Source: Paenibacillus sp. FSL H8-0048 | Lineage (GTDB): Bacteria; Bacillota; Bacilli; Paenibacillales; Paenibacillaceae | NCBI RefSeq assembly: GCF_038002825.1 | Contig: NZ_JBBODF010000001.1 | Span: 3,472,001-3,536,000, forward strand | DNA: 64,000 bases | Reading direction: 5' to 3' | Part shown: in pieces, positions 45,634 through 55,209 of the stretch | Position numbering within the stretch: the stretch's first letter is position 1 | Layout of the letters: every line of letters starts with the position of its first letter | Made by a program: the position numbers and the translations under genes | The notes under the pieces: model-generated | The model's database searches: none | Told to the model about the DNA's origin: nothing | Seen by the model: the letters and a program-made list of their open reading frames with translations, nothing else

Positions 45634-47712
45634 TTACTGCCGGCCACCGCTTACAGCTTGGAGGATCTGAACAGCAAACGGCGGAAGCATGACGGTTCCA
45701 GTCTCCAGAGTGCCGGTTAGCGCGCTGCGGTAGTTCTTGTCCAGCCGGATGCTCTGAGCCGTCCGGCTGAGGTTCAGCAGGAACAGCAGCTCCCGGTTCT
45801 CTCCTGTGCGCTTGAAGACCTGAACGCCCTCCGGTAATTCCTCGAACTGCTCAAGCCCTGCGTCCAGCGCGATATCCCCCAGAAGCTTCAGCCAATAATT
45901 CTCACCGGGGTAGGTTCCGATATAATATACCTTGCCCGCCCCGAAGCGGTTCACTGTAGCCGCAGGAACTCCGGCATAGTAATCATCTTCATACCAGGCT
46001 ATCGGCTGCGCACTCTCCAGACGAAGAATGTCGCACCATTGGCTGCATGCATACAGATTCCCCTCAGCATCACGGAGCGTATGAACCTCAACTCCAACCG
46101 GATCATATTCCTCCACCGTTATGCCGGCCGCACGCGCGAACAGCCCGGGGAGAGGCTGCATTACACAGACATTATTCATGTTCTTCACACCGCTTCGGCT
46201 CATCAGAATGACCGTGCCGCCGCCTTCCGCAAAGGCTTCCAGCGCCTGGGCCGCCTCTTCGTCGTGCAGGTACAGGCTCGGGACTATAACCAGCTTGTAG
46301 CCCTCCAGCGGCTGACGCCAGTCCACCACATCACAACTGATGCCACGCTTGGTTAACGCCCGGTGATATTGCTTGATGTTATCATAATAGTCCAGCCCCT
46401 CCGCCTGCGGCTGAATCCGCAGCGCAGCCAGCTGCTCGTGCGAATACAGGATAGCTGTCTGGCTCATAACCCCGGTCCCTTCCAGCAGCGGAGCCAGAGC
46501 ATTCACCTCACCGCACAGCTCCGCGAATTCGGCAAATCTCCGCCCGGGCACATTACTGTGATCGATAAGGCCATGCCAGAACTGCTCTGCTCCGGCGGCT
46601 GCACTTCTCCAGCGGAAATGCACTACGGTATCCGCACCTCTGGCAATCGCCTGCCAGGCATATGCACGGATCAGTCCGGGATACGGAGTGCGCCACATCG
46701 GGAACCAGCAGCCCGGAGGGCCGCTAAGCTGCTCCATGATCCAGAAGCCCCTGCGTTTAATACCGCGGGTCAGATCCAGGGATAAGGCACCGCTGTAAGG
46801 TGCAGTGGCCTGTTTCTTAGGCGAAGGATTCGGATAATAATCGAAGGCCGCCACATCCAGCTCCTCAGCCAGCCCGTGCATGTCCAGCCGCTGCGGATAA
46901 CTGTGGAAGTTATGGGTGATGAAGTGATGTGGGCAGATCGCCCGTAGCACATCAATCTGCGACTTCTGAAAGGCAATCACTGAATCCCATTGGAACCGTT
47001 GGAAGTCCAGCAGCAGCGAAGGGTTCTGAAAAGGTGAAGCGCCATAAGGAACCGTCAGTTCACTCCAGCTGCTGTAGCTTCCGCTCCAGACCACGGTTCC
47101 CAACTCCGAATTAAGCCGCTCCAGCGTCCCGTACTTCTGCTGAACCCAGTCCCGGAACGCCAGGTTGCAGCTTTCGCAATGACAATCCAGCATACTGAAT
47201 TCATTATCCGTCTGCCAGCCGATAACCGCAGGGTGGCTGCTGTAACGGCGGGCAAGCGCCTCAATAATCCGGCGGCCATATTTTCGTAGCGAATTGCTGT
47301 TGTAGCAGCGGTGACCGCGCACACCGGGGTAGAATACGCTTCCATCACCGAATACAGGCAGCACATCGGGGTAAGCACCCGTCAGCCAGCGCGGCACTGT
47401 CGCTGTCGGCGTCCCGATCACAATCCGGATACCGTAAGTATGGAACAGCTCCAGCGCACGGTCCAACCAGGCGAAATCAAAGATCCCCTCCGCCGGTTCC
47501 AGCCGGCTCCAGGCAAATTCCGCAACCCGGACAACCTTGACCCCGGTTTCCTTCATTAATTTGATATCCTTCTCCCACATAGACTCGTCCCAATGCTCAG
47601 GATAATAGTCGACACCGATTTGCACGTTGCTGTAATGATTCCGCTCCCGAATTGTGCCCAGCTCCCTCTTATCGTAATGTACAAGACTCTGTTTCGAGTA
47701 TACCTCAAGCAC
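45634..47712 (-). CDS. GH42 beta-galactosidase, zinc-type
   Basis: 692 residues as an open frame from GTG 47712. Barrel begins VQIGVDYYPEHWDESMW at about residue 30, so a start closer to that point is possible; the N-terminus is not firm. Acid/base Glu in GWQTDNEFSM (about 166), nucleophile Glu in FWIMEQLSGPPG (about 325). Cysteines CHCESC (about 171-176) plus HRCYNS form the zinc site found in part of GH42, absent in the other copy here. No signal peptide. Last gene downstream of the ABC transporter genes, so it probably cleaves what they import. Confidence 0.92.
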   Translation of the reverse strand: MLEVYSKQSLVHYDKRELGTIRERNHYSNVQIGVDYYPEHWDESMWEKDIKLMKETGVKVVRVAEFAWSRLEPAEGIFDFAWLDRALELFHTYGIRIVIGTPTATVPRWLTGAYPDVLPVFGDGSVFYPGVRGHRCYNSNSLRKYGRRIIEALARRYSSHPAVIGWQTDNEFSMLDCHCESCNLAFRDWVQQKYGTLERLNSELGTVVWSGSYSSWSELTVPYGASPFQNPSLLLDFQRFQWDSVIAFQKSQIDVLRAICPHHFITHNFHSYPQRLDMHGLAEELDVAAFDYYPNPSPKKQATAPYSGALSLDLTRGIKRRGFWIMEQLSGPPGCWFPMWRTPYPGLIRAYAWQAIARGADTVVHFRWRSAAAGAEQFWHGLIDHSNVPGRRFAEFAELCGEVNALAPLLEGTGVMSQTAILYSHEQLAALRIQPQAEGLDYYDNIKQYHRALTKRGISCDVVDWRQPLEGYKLVIVPSLYLHDEEAAQALEAFAEGGGTVILMSRSGVKNMNNVCVMQPLPGLFARAAGITVEEYDPVGVEVHTLRDAEGNLYACSQWCDILRLESAQPIAWYEDDYYAGVPAATVNRFGAGKVYYIGTYPGENYWLKLLGDIALDAGLEQFEELPEGVQVFKRTGENRELLFLLNLSRTAQSIRLDKNYRSALTGTLETGTVMLPPFAVQILQAVSGGRQ

Positions 47713-47863
47713 CTGTTAACCCGAAACCCGAAAGGACGCCCCGCCTCACCTCATTCACTGAGATGGGCATGAGCGTCCCGGGCATTCCACTTTATCCAAG
47801 CTATTCCCTTCGGGAACTTTATTTGTACGCTTGCAGTTACTCCGCTAGTCCAGGGAAGCCTGC
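47713..47863 (-). other. Intergenic hairpin region between SBP and GH42 genes
   Basis: GGACGC near 47738 can pair with GCGTCC near 47775, and TTCCCTTCGGGAA (about 47805-47817) forms a short second stem. Without a T-run these are not clear terminators; they could lower expression of the enzyme relative to the binding protein or protect the mRNA end. No palindrome array is present. Confidence 0.35.
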
Positions 47864-49168
47864 TTATTTCTTCAGCTTATCCCAGGCAGCCTGCATGCTC
47901 TTCTCCCAGCCGGCTTCATCTACTTTACCGGCAATCAATTCCTGAATGGAGCTGGCGAATTCTTGTGTAACGCCATCAGGGAATTTGGAGGCCTGCAGCC
48001 CGTAGACCTTGCCTTCTTTTACATAATTCCAGACATCCGCACCCAGCAGACCGATATCCTCAGGGGTTGCCGGAATGGTGGACAATGCAGGAATGAACTT
48101 CCATTTCTTCACGATATACTCTTTCCCCATATCCGAAGTCACCAGCCAGTTCAGGAACGTCTTCGCTTCTTCCTTGGAGCCGGATTCCTTGTTCACTACC
48201 AGGTTCGCCGGAACGCCCACCGACAGCTTATCGTTCATTGCTGCATCGTCGTTGATCGGCATCGGGAACATCCCGATGTTCATGTCCGGCGTAATGTTAT
48301 CCACCAGCGTCTGTGCCCAGTTGCCTTCCTGCATCATAGCCGTTTCGCCCTTGGCGAACAGTGCCAGGTGAGTGTTGGCATCGGTGGTCAGCGGATTCTT
48401 CTGGCCGTATTTTACCGTCAGGTTCAGCAGGTTGCTCCAATCCTTGAATTTCTCATTCCCTACAATGGATGCAGTTCCGTCGTTCAGGCCCTTGATGAAT
48501 TCATCCACATTATCCTGCTGGGCAAAAGCTACGCTAATCCCCTGAATCCCCAGCAGCCACCACTCCTGATAAGCGTTGCCGAACGGAGTTACGCCGATCG
48601 CCTGCAGCTTTTTAGCTGCTTCTTCAAGCTGTGAAATGGTTTTTGGCGTCTCTGTAATCCCGGCCTTGGCGAACAGGTCCTTGTTATAGACATAACCGAT
48701 TCCTTCAAGGTTCATTGGCATCCCGTAGGTTTTGCCGTCCTTGGTCATAGGCTCTGCTGCCAGCGGAATCAGATCCTTCACCCAAGGCTGGTCGGACAGG
48801 TCTTCCAGTTTGTCCTGCCACAGTGCCATTTCCGCATACCCGCCATTGGAAAAAATATCAGGAGCATCGCCGGACGCGAACTTGGTCTTCAGCGCTGCGC
48901 CATAGTCTGCGCCGCCGCCAACCGTCTGGATATCCAGCTTGATGTTAGGATGCTCTTTCTCGAACTCCACCTTCAGCTCATTCAGGCCTTCCACGATCTC
49001 GGTCTTGAACTGGAAAATCTTAACCGTCTTCACAGCGCCGCTGTTGCCAGCGCTTCCATTCGAAGCATTATTTGAGGCAGACTTATCGGCATTGCCGCCA
49101 CAAGCCGCGAGCACTACTGACATTAGCATTACGGATGACATCATCAGTGCAGAATGTTTCTTCTTCAT
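47864..49168 (-). CDS. ABC transporter sugar-binding lipoprotein (SBP family 1)
   Basis: 434 residues. Signal peptide with lipobox LAAC (Cys near 23), Ser/Asn/Ala-rich spacer, then a two-lobed binding protein: VKIFQFKTEIVEGLNELKVE, YGMPMNLEGIGYVYNKDLF, ALFAKGETAMMQEGNWA and a C-terminal FLNWLVTSDMGKEYI. Captures an oligosaccharide outside the membrane for the two permeases upstream in the operon. No ATPase gene is present; a shared MsmX-type ATPase elsewhere is expected. Confidence 0.93.
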   Translation of the reverse strand: MKKKHSALMMSSVMLMSVVLAACGGNADKSASNNASNGSAGNSGAVKTVKIFQFKTEIVEGLNELKVEFEKEHPNIKLDIQTVGGGADYGAALKTKFASGDAPDIFSNGGYAEMALWQDKLEDLSDQPWVKDLIPLAAEPMTKDGKTYGMPMNLEGIGYVYNKDLFAKAGITETPKTISQLEEAAKKLQAIGVTPFGNAYQEWWLLGIQGISVAFAQQDNVDEFIKGLNDGTASIVGNEKFKDWSNLLNLTVKYGQKNPLTTDANTHLALFAKGETAMMQEGNWAQTLVDNITPDMNIGMFPMPINDDAAMNDKLSVGVPANLVVNKESGSKEEAKTFLNWLVTSDMGKEYIVKKWKFIPALSTIPATPEDIGLLGADVWNYVKEGKVYGLQASKFPDGVTQEFASSIQELIAGKVDEAGWEKSMQAAWDKLKK

Positions 49169-49227
49169 TGGATATTTCCCCCTTGAATAATTTAACTGCT
49201 TCTTATGTGGAACGGGAGCCCGGTGAA

Positions 49228-50061
49228 TTAACCCTTCACCGAGCCAGCCGCTATTCCCTCAACAATGTAACGCTGCATGAACAGATAGAAGATGACGATC
49301 GGGGCAATCCCGATGGTCAGTGCCGGAAGCGCCATATCCCACTGCTTCGTATACTGGCCGAAGAAGGAGAAGGTCGCCAGTGGAATCGTCCGCAGTCCGG
49401 GTGCCTGAAGAATCAGGGACGGCAGCAAATAGTCATTCCAGATCCCCAGCGCATTCAGTACGATAATGGTCATCAGCATCGGCTTGAGCAGCGGCAATAC
49501 AATCCGGAAGAACGCCGAGATCGGGTTACAGCCATCTACCGTGGCCGCCTCTTCAATCTCCAGCGGCACGGACTTAATGAAGCCGTGGAACAGGAAGATC
49601 GCCATCGGAATGCTGAGGCCCAGATGGGAGATAATGAGACCTGTGAAGGAGTTGTTAATGCCCAGGACATTCACGACCTTCAGGATCGGAATCATGATCG
49701 TCTGGAACGGCACCACCATCGCCGCTACCATCAGCAGCAACAGAATCTGGTTGAACCGGTTATTGGCACGCACCATACGGTACGCCGCCATCGCACTGAA
49801 CAGCGAGATCAGCGCTACACTGATAATCGTAATGATCAGCGAGTTGCGGAAGGCCTCGGAGAACCGGGCCAGCTTCCAGGCATTCGTATAGTTCGACCAC
49901 ATGAAGGTCTGCGGCCAGCTGGCCGCGTCGCTCAGAATCTCACCGAAGGATTTCACCGAGTTCGCCAGCAGGAAGTAGAACGGTGAGAGGAACAGAAGCG
50001 CCAGAAGGATCATCATCACTTCAATGCCGATATTCCATCTGCTTTTGGTCTTCGCATTCAT
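49228..50061 (-). CDS. CUT1 sugar ABC transporter permease (MalG type)
   Basis: 277 residues, six membrane helices. The ATPase-contact EAA loop reads EIEEAATVDGCNPISAFFRI (about 170-190) and NYTNAWKLARFSEAFRNSL lies after the first helix. Its start codon shares bases with the preceding permease stop, so the two are coupled. Confidence 0.93.
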   Translation of the reverse strand: MNAKTKSRWNIGIEVMMILLALLFLSPFYFLLANSVKSFGEILSDAASWPQTFMWSNYTNAWKLARFSEAFRNSLIITIISVALISLFSAMAAYRMVRANNRFNQILLLLMVAAMVVPFQTIMIPILKVVNVLGINNSFTGLIISHLGLSIPMAIFLFHGFIKSVPLEIEEAATVDGCNPISAFFRIVLPLLKPMLMTIIVLNALGIWNDYLLPSLILQAPGLRTIPLATFSFFGQYTKQWDMALPALTIGIAPIVIFYLFMQRYIVEGIAAGSVKG

Positions 50062-50942
50062 TAAGCTTCTACCTCCTTACTCTTCGTTATACGAACCTGA
50101 ATGACAGTGATCAGCGCTACAATGAGGAAGAATAACAGCGCCTTAGCCGTACCCAGACCATAACGGTTGTTCAGGAAGGCTTCGTTATAGATGTTCATCG
50201 CTACAGATTCCGTCGATTTGAACGGTCCGCCTTTGGTCAGCGAGAGGTTCAGGTCGAACATCTTGAAGGACCAGGAGATCGCCAGGAACAGTCCGATCGT
50301 AACCGCAGGCATAATCAGCGGCAAGATGATGTTGCGCAGCACCTGCATCCGGGAGGCGCCGTCAATCTCGGCCGCTTCGAGCACCTCTTTGGAGACGTTG
50401 CTGAGCGAAGCGATGTAGATGACCATCAGATAGCCGGAGGACTGCCAGATGAAGACCATGACAATCGCCCAGAAGCCGGTGGTCGCATCCCCGAGCCAGG
50501 GAAGGTTGAAGAAGGAGAGACCCGTAAGATCGCCCATCGTGGAGAAGCCTTTGATGAAGATGAACTGCCAGATGAACCCGAGCAGCAGACCCCCGATCAC
50601 ATTCGGCATGAAAAAAATGGTCCGGAGCATATTGCGTGTCTTCAAAGGTTTGGTCAACAGATAGGCCAGGAAGAAGCCTACTATGTTAGTCAAGATCACA
50701 CCCAGCACGGTGAATCTCACGGTAAACCAGAAGGATGACCAGAAGTCGTGATCATTCGTAAAAATACTTTTAAAATTCTCAAAGCCGACCCAGCTTACAT
50801 TACCGGATACGCCGTTCCAGTCCGTGAAGGAGTAGTACATCCCCATCAGAAACGGAATAATCATGATCAAGGTAAAAAACAATAATGCCGGGCCAACGAA
50901 AAATACCTGCTGACCGAATTGGGACAATTTATTGCCGCGCAT
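50061..50942 (-). CDS. CUT1 sugar ABC transporter permease (MalF type)
   Basis: 293 residues from ATG 50942, chosen because AAGGGGGG lies 7 bases upstream. Six membrane helices; EAA loop EVLEAAEIDGASRMQVLRNI (about 183-202). First gene of the transporter operon and divergent from the YesM/YesN pair, which probably activates it. Confidence 0.93.
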   Translation of the reverse strand: MRGNKLSQFGQQVFFVGPALLFFTLIMIIPFLMGMYYSFTDWNGVSGNVSWVGFENFKSIFTNDHDFWSSFWFTVRFTVLGVILTNIVGFFLAYLLTKPLKTRNMLRTIFFMPNVIGGLLLGFIWQFIFIKGFSTMGDLTGLSFFNLPWLGDATTGFWAIVMVFIWQSSGYLMVIYIASLSNVSKEVLEAAEIDGASRMQVLRNIILPLIMPAVTIGLFLAISWSFKMFDLNLSLTKGGPFKSTESVAMNIYNEAFLNNRYGLGTAKALLFFLIVALITVIQVRITKSKEVEA

Positions 50943-51075
50943 GTTATGGCCCCCCTTTCTTTTACTCACTCACTTGTTTATGATCTAAAGATATTATCTG
51001 TTTTTTGCAGAGCCTCTTACACCTACGCAAGTGATCTTTAGGGTGTAAAATATTGACCTGGATGTGACCCGCCCC
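50943..51075. promoter_or_regulatory. Divergent promoter region of transporter and YesM/YesN operons
   Basis: The gap contains TGATCTAAAGAT at 50981 and TGATCTTTAG at 51032, parts of an inverted repeat whose start points are 51 bp apart. These are reasonable candidate half-sites for the YesN-type regulator. No convincing cre site was seen. Low certainty. Confidence 0.4.
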
Positions 51076-52914
51076 ATGAAATGGACCAGTATCCGCACGA
51101 AGCTGATCGTCTTCCTGCTTGTGCCCACCTTAATCTGCATTATGGCTACGATGTATGTCAGCTATTCCCACACCACCAAGTCGCTGCGGGACCGGGCGGT
51201 TGATGAGAACAAGAACCTGCTCTATCAGGGCTACAAGAACATTGACAGTCTGCTGCAGGAGATCAACCGTCTGTCGCTGAACGTGTATTCTGACGGCGAT
51301 TTCTACCGGCTGCTAGAAGCAGGGTACGATGATCTGTCCTCCGATATTGCCATCTATAACTCGCTCAGCTATATCTCCACCTCGCTGCCAAACCTCTCAC
51401 AGGTGTACTTATACAGTGTGAAAGACACGAAGGCTACGCTGATTACCGACAATACAACACCCAAGCGCTGGCTGGCTGCTGCGCCCTACCACCAGTCCAG
51501 TCTTAGCGGAACCTCTCCGGTAAGCGTGCAGAGTACGCATCTGAGCAACGCTTACGGGCTAAGGCTGCCGTTAACACAGTTCGTGCCGGAGCCGGTCTTT
51601 ACGCTGCACCGCAGAATTGAGCGGATCCCTACCTCGCAGGCGCTAGGCTATCTGTCAATTGATGTGAAGCTGGCTGCCCTCAGTGAGATTGTAGACCAGC
51701 TGTACGAACAGGATCAGGAGAAGCTTTATCTGGTGGACAGCAGCGGCAGGCTGGTGTACAGCCAGACTACCGGGCAGCTCGGCAAACCGCTGAATGCTGC
51801 CTGGTATAACAGCCAGATTGCAGACAGCACGCAGCTGCAGGGTTATTTTGAACAGGACAGCTCTGTATTCATCTATCAAAAAATCGACAGCATCGGCCTC
51901 GGCTGGACGCTCGTCAAGCAGATTCCCGTCTCCTACCTGTTCCGCGAAGCCAAGGAGGCCGCCGCGATCAACCTGCTGCTGCTGGCGCTGCTGCTGGTGA
52001 CGATCATTGTTCTGACGATCCTCGTCTCCTTCCGCATTACCGCGCCGATCAAGCAGCTGACCCGGTATATGAATCAGGTCCAGACCGGGAATCTCAATAT
52101 TGAGATCCGCCCGGCGGGCAACGATGAGATCGGCGTGGTCACCGAGCATTTCCGCAGTATGATGGACACGATCAACAACCTGATCCTGCGGGAGTACAGG
52201 CTGGAGCTGGCGAGCCGGACCAATGAGCTAAGGGCGCTCCAGTCCCAGATCAATCCGCATTTTCTGAACAACACTCTCCAGATTATCGGTACGCTGGCTC
52301 TGGAGCTGAAGGTGCCGCAGATCTACGGCCTGCTCTCGGCTCTGGCCAAAATGATGCGCTACAGCATGTACAATGATGAGAAGGTGGTGACGGTCCAGAA
52401 TGAGCTGGACCATGTCAAGGCGTACATCCAGCTGCAGAAGGAGCGTTTCGAGAACAAGTTCAGCTTCCGCTGTGAGGTGGAGGAGCCGCTGCTTCAGGCG
52501 CTGATGCCCAAAATGATTCTTCAGCCGATTGTGGAGAATTACTTCAAGCACGGCTTCCAGCTTGACCGGCAGGACGGATACATGGAGATTAACGTGGCCG
52601 GGGTAACTCCGGAGCGGATGGAGATCAGCATCTCCAACAATGGCCTCCCCATTCCGGCAGGCCGGCTGGAGGCGCTGCGCAAGGAGCTGGAGCAGTCCAG
52701 CACCGCTGAAGAACGGGAGCTGCTGCAGAACGCCGGACAGGACAGTCCTAGCAGACGCGATGCTCCGGGCACGGGTATCGGCCTCGGGAATGTGCTGGCC
52801 AGGCTAAGGCTGGTCTGCGGGGAGAATGCCCTGCTGACCGTGGATAATCTGAAGGCAGGCGGGGTAATCATCCGCCTGGAAATCGATATCATAGTGGAGA
52901 GTGAGCGGATATGA
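51064..52914 (+). CDS. yesM: YesM-family sensor histidine kinase
   Basis: 616 residues from GTG 51064; ATG 51076 is an equally possible start and neither has a strong ribosome site. Membrane helices at about 14-34 and 299-320 enclose a large external sensor. HAMP (about 320-375) then a His_kinase domain: RALQSQINPHFLNNTLQII (phosphorylated His near 400) and the ATP-binding part PKMILQPIVENYFKHGF, ISISNNGLPI, GTGIGLGNVLARLRL. Senses extracytoplasmic sugars or the SBP; overlaps yesN by 4 bp. Confidence 0.92.
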   Translation: MTRPMKWTSIRTKLIVFLLVPTLICIMATMYVSYSHTTKSLRDRAVDENKNLLYQGYKNIDSLLQEINRLSLNVYSDGDFYRLLEAGYDDLSSDIAIYNSLSYISTSLPNLSQVYLYSVKDTKATLITDNTTPKRWLAAAPYHQSSLSGTSPVSVQSTHLSNAYGLRLPLTQFVPEPVFTLHRRIERIPTSQALGYLSIDVKLAALSEIVDQLYEQDQEKLYLVDSSGRLVYSQTTGQLGKPLNAAWYNSQIADSTQLQGYFEQDSSVFIYQKIDSIGLGWTLVKQIPVSYLFREAKEAAAINLLLLALLLVTIIVLTILVSFRITAPIKQLTRYMNQVQTGNLNIEIRPAGNDEIGVVTEHFRSMMDTINNLILREYRLELASRTNELRALQSQINPHFLNNTLQIIGTLALELKVPQIYGLLSALAKMMRYSMYNDEKVVTVQNELDHVKAYIQLQKERFENKFSFRCEVEEPLLQALMPKMILQPIVENYFKHGFQLDRQDGYMEINVAGVTPERMEISISNNGLPIPAGRLEALRKELEQSSTAEERELLQNAGQDSPSRRDAPGTGIGLGNVLARLRLVCGENALLTVDNLKAGGVIIRLEIDIIVESERI

Positions 52915-54824
52915 AGGCACTGATTGTAGATGATGAAGCAAGAGTCCGGAAGGCTGTCCGGCTGCTGGTGGACTGGGAGGCCCATCAGATTGAGGAAATT
53001 CTGGAGGCCGGTAACGGCAATGAGGCCATCGGTCTAATCCGCCAGGAGAAGCCGGCGCTGGTCATTATGGATATGATGATGGAGTCCGGGAGCGGCCTGG
53101 AGCTGATGACCTGGGTGGATGAATTCGCAGGCAGCACCAAGTTCATTGTGGTCAGCGGGCATAATGACTTCGACTTCGTCCGCCAGACCGTCCGCCATGG
53201 GGGCATCGATTATATCCTGAAGCCGATTGAGCCGGATATGATTAACAGCGCGGTGTCGAGGGCGGTAACCGCCTGGCGGGCCGAGGAGGCGGAACGCAGC
53301 CACCGCCAGCACCAGAGCCTCCGGCTGAACGAGATCAAGCCGATCTTCGGGGAGAAGCTGCTGTCCGCATTGATTGACGACAGAGTGAATGCCGAGGCCT
53401 CGCTGCGCCGCCTGATCCATGACGGCATCCTTCCGCCGGACATTAAGATTTCGCGTCTGCTCCTTGTGCAGACGGACAGCGGCAATAATCCGCTGCTGCG
53501 GCGCTTCGGCGGCGACAGCGAGCTGCTCTACTATGCCATCGTGAACATCTGCAACGAATTTCTGCAGCAGCAGGGCACGGGCATCGCGTTCCGCTATTGG
53601 GGAGGGCCGCAGGAGATTGCCATCCTGCTCTGGGAGCCGCATGAATCCGTCACTTCGCTGATCAGCCGGATGAATCAGGGCATCTTCCTGACGCTGCAAT
53701 TCCGCATGCATTTCGGAATCAGCACGCCGGGCGCCTTCCCTGCACATCTGCCGGCAGGACGCGCCGAAGCCGCCGAAGCCCTGCTGCGGCGGAATCTATT
53801 GCGGCATGAGGATTACTGCCACTTTGCGGGGGCGGATACGGTGACAGGCGGGTTGACAGGCATGGGAGCAGGTTCGGCGGCAGGCGGGGAGACTGCTATG
53901 GGTGCGGGGACCGGCGGGAAGCCAAGCATCGGTCCGGGCTCGGTGGCAGGTGTGGAATCTGGTATGGATGCGTGGACAGCAGCAGGCGGGAAATCAACCA
54001 TGGGGCCGCGCTCGGCGGCAGGCGGATTGTCTGGCACGGGAATAGATGCAGGTTGGGTAACGGGCAATCGCGCAGGTGCAGTGACGGGCAAGGAGCCGGG
54101 CACGATGCCCGGCGGGAGGCAGCGCGATACGCGGGAGACCGCAGTCCCGCTGAGCTTCGCCGATGTCCAGGAGGACTGGCGGATGGCAGTCATCAGCGGG
54201 ACGCCTGAAGCTCTGACCGCAGCGGCGCAGCACTGGACCCAGGAGCTGAGCCGCCGGGGAGTGGTTACCCCGCAAATGCTGAACGACTGGAAGGCCGATG
54301 CGCTGCTGCTGCGTTCCCGCCTGGTCCGGGAAGCGCTTGGCAGCCAGGCCGCTGACGTGCTGACTGAGCTTGAGCAAGGAGACCAGCAGAATCCCTCTCC
54401 GCAGCCAAGCGGTTATTCCTTTTCCCTGTTCGCCTGGCGCGACTGGTCCCTGGCATTCATGCAGCAGGTATCCCGGGCGCTCGCGGACAGACAGCAGAAA
54501 GAGCGGAACCCGATGACGGAGATCGTAAAATACATCGAGCAGAATTACCCGTCAGACCTCTCCCTTCAGGAGATGGCGGGCAAATTCCAGGTCAGCCGCG
54601 AGTATGTCTCCCGCCGGTTCAAGCAGGAATACGGCATCAACTTCTCCGACTACATCGTCAGCGTCCGCATTGAGAAGGCCAAGCTGCTGATGCAGAATCC
54701 GGGCCTTAAGCTGGCCCAGATCTCAGAAATGGTCGGCTTCCACGACGTCAAATACTTCAGCAAGGTCTTCAAAAAGCACACCGGCCATTCGCCGAAGGAC
54801 TACCGGGAACAGGCAGAGCATTGA
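52911..54824 (+). CDS. yesN: YesN-type response regulator with AraC DNA-binding domain and long repetitive linker
   Basis: 637 residues. Receiver 1-120 with phosphoacceptor Asp in LVIMDMMMESGSG (about 48) and Lys in ILKPIEPD. A middle region to about 300 is typical of the family. Residues about 308-400 are a Gly/Ala/Met-rich stretch of about 12-residue repeats (GGLTGMGAGSAA-like) not expected in YesN proteins, usually about 500-550 long. The C-terminal AraC domain (about 535-637) has DLSLQEMAGKFQVSREYVSR and AQISEMVGFHDVKYFSKVFK. Probably activates the divergent transporter operon. Confidence 0.92.
   Translation: MKALIVDDEARVRKAVRLLVDWEAHQIEEILEAGNGNEAIGLIRQEKPALVIMDMMMESGSGLELMTWVDEFAGSTKFIVVSGHNDFDFVRQTVRHGGIDYILKPIEPDMINSAVSRAVTAWRAEEAERSHRQHQSLRLNEIKPIFGEKLLSALIDDRVNAEASLRRLIHDGILPPDIKISRLLLVQTDSGNNPLLRRFGGDSELLYYAIVNICNEFLQQQGTGIAFRYWGGPQEIAILLWEPHESVTSLISRMNQGIFLTLQFRMHFGISTPGAFPAHLPAGRAEAAEALLRRNLLRHEDYCHFAGADTVTGGLTGMGAGSAAGGETAMGAGTGGKPSIGPGSVAGVESGMDAWTAAGGKSTMGPRSAAGGLSGTGIDAGWVTGNRAGAVTGKEPGTMPGGRQRDTRETAVPLSFADVQEDWRMAVISGTPEALTAAAQHWTQELSRRGVVTPQMLNDWKADALLLRSRLVREALGSQAADVLTELEQGDQQNPSPQPSGYSFSLFAWRDWSLAFMQQVSRALADRQQKERNPMTEIVKYIEQNYPSDLSLQEMAGKFQVSREYVSRRFKQEYGINFSDYIVSVRIEKAKLLMQNPGLKLAQISEMVGFHDVKYFSKVFKKHTGHSPKDYREQAEH
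53834..54121. repeat. Low-complexity 36-bp-like repeats inside yesN
   Basis: Imperfect in-frame repeats of about 36 bp encode Gly/Ala/Met-rich 12-residue units between the middle region and the AraC domain. The DNA is G-rich (gcaggcggg, gcgggg). They look like a recent in-frame expansion that lengthens the linker. Confidence 0.75.
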
Positions 54825-54969
54825 GCTCCGCCTGGGTGGTTGGGTACATTGGTGCCCTGGTGCTACGGTCGCTATCGTACGGGCATGGATGAACAATTCC
54901 CCTACCCGCTAATCCCGCCCAACGGCCAACTAACTCTTGAACGTTCACCGCCTGAACCTCGGCCAACAA

Positions 54970-55148
54970 TTGGATAAATGCAGCTTATTTCCTCAATTCC
55001 CGCCGAATAGACTGAAGCAATTGGATTAACAGCATCTAATACCGCCAGATACGCCGCCCAAGGTGGAATCAGGCAAATTTAAGTGCTGGTTTTCCAATTG
55101 CTGTCCCGAAAGGTTGCAATCACGCATCAGCAAGTGGACAAAATCCAA
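54970..55148. repeat. Quartet G, dyad-symmetric (spacing 51/62/51)
   Basis: Units start at 54970, 55021, 55083 and 55134: TTGGATAAATGCAGC, TTGGATTAACAGCAT, GTGCTGGTTTTCCAA, GTGGACAAAATCCAA. Units 3-4 reverse-complement to TTGGAAAACCAGCAC and TTGGATTTTGTCCAC, so all four share TTGGA plus, in three, CAGCA-like ends, with pairs 1-2 and 3-4 pointing at each other. Individual units are mostly not self-palindromic. Noncoding, between convergent yesN and SGNH genes; nothing else is seen in 54825-55209. Confidence 0.75.
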
Positions 55149-55209
55149 CTACTCTCTCACTTCACAAACAAACATTTAACCCCACGCAATAGCGAAAAAG
55201 ACAGATCGG

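Noticed and set aside
50981..51042. A tenth 51-bp array between the transporter and yesM
   Set aside because: Only two TGATCT half-sites 51 bp apart; too short to separate from chance, so kept as a possible operator.
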